Source: Bacteroidales bacterium
GTDB taxonomy: Bacteria; Bacteroidota; Bacteroidia; Bacteroidales; Muribaculaceae
Reading direction: 5' to 3'
Assembly: GCA_004557565.1 (NCBI GenBank)
Contig: SFGS01000084.1
Location: 1 to 7,492 of the forward strand
DNA: 7,492 nt
The translations under genes were made by a program, and so were the position numbers. Numbering within the stretch: the first letter of the stretch is position 1; each line of letters begins with the position of its first letter. Below are positions 4,916-7,492 of the stretch, piece after piece. The notes beneath the pieces were generated by a model that saw only the letters and a program-made list of their open reading frames with translations, was not told where the DNA came from and searched no databases.

Positions 4916-7009
4916 TTGCCTACATCACAACTCGCAGCAACCTCTCTTGAAGGCTTCGCCGACTCGGTATGGGTGTTTGAGGCAGGAAGATACCCACGCG
5001 TCAAAGGTATGGAAAAGACCGCTGCCGCTTATGTGGCTGCCGCTCCTATTCAATTTGCCGACGACAATCAGAATGTGCTGCAAGTGAGCACCGACTTCAC
5101 CGCCAGTATTCTTAATTCCGTGAAGTGGCAAGTGCTGCGCGACGGTGTGGCATCGTCGGAGGGCATCGGTGTGAACATCGACACCAAGGGCAACATTCAC
5201 CTCACCGGTTCGGTATCTACCGACACGCTTCAGGCTTCTTCTGGCAAGATTGTGAAGCGAATTATCATCAAACTCGCTCCTGCCTCCCTGTTTGAGGGTA
5301 AAGGCACCGAGGCAGAGCCATACCTGATTAAGAACAAGGCAGATTTGATGCTTCTCGCTTCTGCCACCACCAAGAATCAACTGTCGTTTGAAGGCACCTA
5401 TTTCAAGGTGACCAACGACATTGACCTCGAACGCGATCCTGAATTTGTGGGTATCGGTATCAACGACTCTCGCACCTACGGTTTTGCTGGTATTCTCGAT
5501 GGTGATGGACATAAAATCACCAACCTGTATCTCGACAAGTGCAAACTTGCTGACAATGGCACCGTGCCAGCCGACCAGCGCACAAAATACACTGCGCTCG
5601 TGGGTATTCTTAAAGAAGTAGGAGTAATCAAGAACCTCCGACTCTATGGCGACATCACAGGTTACTCCAATGTGGCAGGTTTCGCTGGTTACAGTTACGG
5701 AACTATTCTCAACTGTCGCAACTACGCCAACGTGACTGCACATTCTGGCAACTTGGGTGGCATCTGCGGCTACAATGAGAAAGGCACCATTCGCGATTGC
5801 TACAACGCTGGTAAAATCACTGCCGGCTACTTCAACGCTGGCGGTATCGTGGCGTGCAACAAGGGCACAATCGAAAATTGCCAAAACGACGGTGAAGTGG
5901 CTGTTGAAAACATCAACACCGCCTACGAATATAAGAAACTCAACAGTGCCGGTGGTATTGTGGAGACCAACTTCGGCACCATCAAGAACGTGCTCAACAC
6001 GGGCTATGTGCATGCTCCAAAATACGTTGGCGGTATTCAGGCTTGGTTCAACGGCACCGTTACACAGGTGATGCAGTCGTCAACCCTCAATGTGGGAATG
6101 CTCTGGACTGGTAATACCGACAACGCCAACGCCATCGGTAACTGTATCGGCAAACTCTACAAGAAGGGCATTCTTGAATATTCTTACTACGACCGCCAGT
6201 TGAGCACCTTCGGCACAGCGCATGGCGCTGACTACGAGGGCGGTATGGGTGTGACTACTGCCGAACTCACCAGTGGCAAGCCTATCGAGGGCCTCGACAC
6301 CGCATATTGGGCATTTGAGAAAGGTCAGTACCCAACCCTCAAGACATTTGCCGATGAGGCTGGTGCAAAGGCTGGAGCATTGAGCGTGGCATTCTTCGAC
6401 TCCAACGCACGCGCCGACTCTATCAAGACCGACATTAGCCTCAAAAAGGCCGACGGCCTCGTTTGGAGCGTGGTGAAAGGCACCGACGCATTTACCGTTA
6501 AGGATGGCAACACCCTGTGGATGGACGCTGCTCCTGTGCTCACCGATACTCTCGTGGCAACCTACAACGGATTTGTGAAGCGCATTCCTGTGGCAGCCGT
6601 GCCCGACACCGTGCCTCTGCCCACCATCGCCTACAATCCTCGCGACAACAAGATTACGTTTGCCGACGAGATGGAAGGTGTGACCTATTACTACACCCTC
6701 GATGGCACAGAACCTTCTGTGGAAACTTCCGCAAGCACCACAGAGCCTGTATCTGCACCAGCAGCCACCACTATCATTGTGAAGGTGATTGCCGGCAAGC
6801 ACAACTACTATGCATCGGCTGTGGCTAAGGCAGAGTTTGCCACCACAGGCGTAACCGACCTCGGCGTGGGCAAGACCGTGGCATCGCAAACGTACGTCAC
6901 TCCAAGCGGCATCGTGTCGGCAACTCCAGTTGCAGGCGTGAACGTGGTGGTTACGGTTTACACCGATGGCACCCGTGAAGTGACAAAGAAAGTGTTCAAG
7001 GTGAAATAA
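4916..7009 (+). CDS. GLUG-repeat secreted surface protein, apparently lacking its 5' part
   Basis: The role is unknown; such proteins are large exported surface or adhesin-like proteins. Numbered from the TTG at 4916 (697 residues), there is first a domain at 3-120, then GTEAEPYLIKNKADLMLLA and a beta-helical GLUG region (about 128-400; repeats such as NLGGICGYNEKGTIRDCYNAGKI). Residues 446-563 are a second copy of the first domain (LEGFADSVWVFEAGRYP against IEGLDTAYWAFEKGQYP). A chitobiase C-terminal-like domain (TYYYTLDGTEPS) spans about 570-640, and a T9SS-type sorting tail ends in TREVTKKVFKVK. There is no signal peptide and no proper start. The frame is open only from 4880, after TGA at 4877-4879, and the first in-frame ATG (5009, residue 32) falls inside the domain. 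The frame therefore starts in mid-domain, and a GLUG block plus signal peptide are probably missing. It is best read as a gene remnant, a silent cassette or an assembly junction. The reading frame itself is intact. Confidence 0.8.
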   Translation: MPTSQLAATSLEGFADSVWVFEAGRYPRVKGMEKTAAAYVAAAPIQFADDNQNVLQVSTDFTASILNSVKWQVLRDGVASSEGIGVNIDTKGNIHLTGSVSTDTLQASSGKIVKRIIIKLAPASLFEGKGTEAEPYLIKNKADLMLLASATTKNQLSFEGTYFKVTNDIDLERDPEFVGIGINDSRTYGFAGILDGDGHKITNLYLDKCKLADNGTVPADQRTKYTALVGILKEVGVIKNLRLYGDITGYSNVAGFAGYSYGTILNCRNYANVTAHSGNLGGICGYNEKGTIRDCYNAGKITAGYFNAGGIVACNKGTIENCQNDGEVAVENINTAYEYKKLNSAGGIVETNFGTIKNVLNTGYVHAPKYVGGIQAWFNGTVTQVMQSSTLNVGMLWTGNTDNANAIGNCIGKLYKKGILEYSYYDRQLSTFGTAHGADYEGGMGVTTAELTSGKPIEGLDTAYWAFEKGQYPTLKTFADEAGAKAGALSVAFFDSNARADSIKTDISLKKADGLVWSVVKGTDAFTVKDGNTLWMDAAPVLTDTLVATYNGFVKRIPVAAVPDTVPLPTIAYNPRDNKITFADEMEGVTYYYTLDGTEPSVETSASTTEPVSAPAATTIIVKVIAGKHNYYASAVAKAEFATTGVTDLGVGKTVASQTYVTPSGIVSATPVAGVNVVVTVYTDGTREVTKKVFKVK

Positions 7010-7033
7010 CATAGCACCTTACATCCAATAACC

Positions 7034-7074
7034 AAGAGAGGGAGCATCACCAAAGTGCCCCCTCTCTTAATTTT
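7034..7074 (+). terminator. Intrinsic terminator of the GLUG protein gene
   Basis: AAGAGAGGG (7034-7042) pairs perfectly with CCCTCTCTT (7060-7068). Three more pairs (GCA 7044-7046 with TGC 7056-7058) lie beyond one mismatch, and TAATTTT follows. It begins 24 bp after the stop codon. A well-kept terminator suggests the 3' end of this gene is original, unlike its 5' end. Confidence 0.8.
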
Positions 7075-7083
7075 AATCGCCCA

Positions 7084-7107
7084 TCGATTTTTCGAATCTT
7101 CGATATT
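7084..7107. repeat. TCGANNNN octamers downstream of the GLUG gene
   Basis: Three adjoining units: TCGATTTT (7084-7091), TCGAATCT (7092-7099) and TCGATATT (7100-7107). They are the same type as array 2 at 4763-4802, and 7091-7103 is an exact inverted copy of 4787-4799. The GLUG coding segment thus lies between related inverted repeats. Confidence 0.6.
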
Positions 7108-7279
7108 ATGGATTTTTTTTGCAGACGTAAATACTTGTAGTATAGTTGTTTATTTAAATTCATTCGTCAAAAGTGTGACAAAGCACAAAAAAATCGAAAG
7201 TTATTTGTTTTTTTGGGGTTCAGTGGAACATTCCTGGGGATAGATTATGCAATGTTGCCGAATCGTGAATGTAAATCAA

Positions 7280-7470
7280 AAACAAAAACATAAAAAACAG
7301 CCTTGGGGCAAAGTGGAATGCTTCGCATTTGGCGGAGGGACTGTGCGCTTTGCGTCATTGGAAACGAGTTTCCATGCCGCCAACCACACAGTCCCTCCGC
7401 CACCCTCTTACGAGGGCTATCCACTTTGCCCCAAGGATAAAAACCGCTCGCCGTTTCACGGCGAAAAACC
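7280..7470 (-). repeat. Structured non-coding repeat element, copy 2 (inverted)
   Basis: This is a diverged copy of 36-217 on the other strand, ~191 bp. P0 is TCGCCG/CGGCGA (7448-7453 with 7459-7464). P1 is a perfect 16-bp stem, 7301-7316 with 7421-7436. P2 is CCCTC/GAGGG (7403-7407 with 7412-7416), with loop GTAA in element orientation, a GNRA tetraloop. P3 is a perfect 15-bp stem, 7331-7345 with 7387-7401, capped by a GGAAA/TTTCC hairpin with the same 3'-side bulged A as copy 1. P4 is AATGC/GCATT (7317-7321 with 7325-7329), with loop GAA in element orientation. The outer segments match copy 1 base for base (20 and 25 nt). Two ~79-codon frames that cross it on opposite strands follow the palindromes and are not genes. 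Confidence 0.7.
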
Positions 7471-7492
7471 CCTGATGATAACATGATTTCTT

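Noticed and set aside
4925..6013. A 362-codon minus-strand frame opposite the GLUG gene
   Set aside because: It mirrors the strongly coding plus frame, and its composition is that of a shadow frame. The same applies to the 310-codon minus frame at 6080-7012.
7055..7243. A 62-codon frame starting with GTG
   Set aside because: It starts inside the terminator hairpin and runs through AT-rich sequence with no ribosome site or family resemblance.
7108..7279. RNA gene or promoter in the AT-rich stretch after the GLUG gene
   Set aside because: I found no tRNA-like fold, no clear TAnnTTTG box and no strong hairpin.
7356..7401. HDV-like or hammerhead ribozyme inside structured element copy 2
   Set aside because: A GGCGGCATGG stretch on the minus strand recalls HDV-like ribozymes, but the nested double pseudoknot is absent and copy 1 lacks the motif. 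No hammerhead core was found in either copy.
7245..7486. Two ~79-codon frames on opposite strands
   Set aside because: Both cross the palindromes of structured element copy 2, and their content follows the stems rather than a protein.

Overview
The window looks like a chromosomal segment of a member of the Bacteroidales (Prevotellaceae or Muribaculaceae-like). The evidence is a PorZ-type component of the type IX secretion system (T9SS), a Bacteroidetes-style dnaX with a TAnnTTTG promoter element, and a GLUG-repeat surface protein that ends in a T9SS-type sorting tail. I cannot fix the genus from sequence alone.

Layout, left to right. Bases 2-29 hold a short REP-like palindrome, and 36-217 a structured, non-coding repeat element. 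A leader with an alternating purine-pyrimidine tract follows. porZ runs forward at 353-2671. The 149-bp gap to the convergent dnaX holds two more REP-like palindromes in inverted orientation, where transcription from both sides would end. dnaX runs in reverse at 2821-4611, with its promoter near 4641-4648. The 304-bp gap at 4612-4915 contains three different tandem arrays, all with an 8-bp period. A long reading frame for a secreted GLUG protein (to 7009) then begins abruptly in mid-domain, with no signal peptide, so it looks like the 3' part of a broken or rearranged gene. It ends at a good intrinsic terminator (7034-7074), followed by another small set of TCGA octamers (7084-7107). I see nothing definable in 7108-7279. 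A second copy of the structured element, in the opposite orientation, fills 7280-7470.

How the genes relate. PorZ works at the cell surface in T9SS cargo maturation, and the GLUG protein has the kind of tail that system handles, so the two may be machine and cargo, although they do not form an operon. dnaX is replication housekeeping and appears unrelated to both.

The strongest unexplained signal is the pair of ~180-190-bp structured elements at the window ends. They share identical outer segments, but the sequence inside differs and the base pairing is kept: a perfect 16-bp closing stem changes at 7 of 16 pairs, each change compensated, and it encloses three further hairpins in the same order. 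This indicates selection on a folded RNA or single-stranded DNA. I do not recognise the family.
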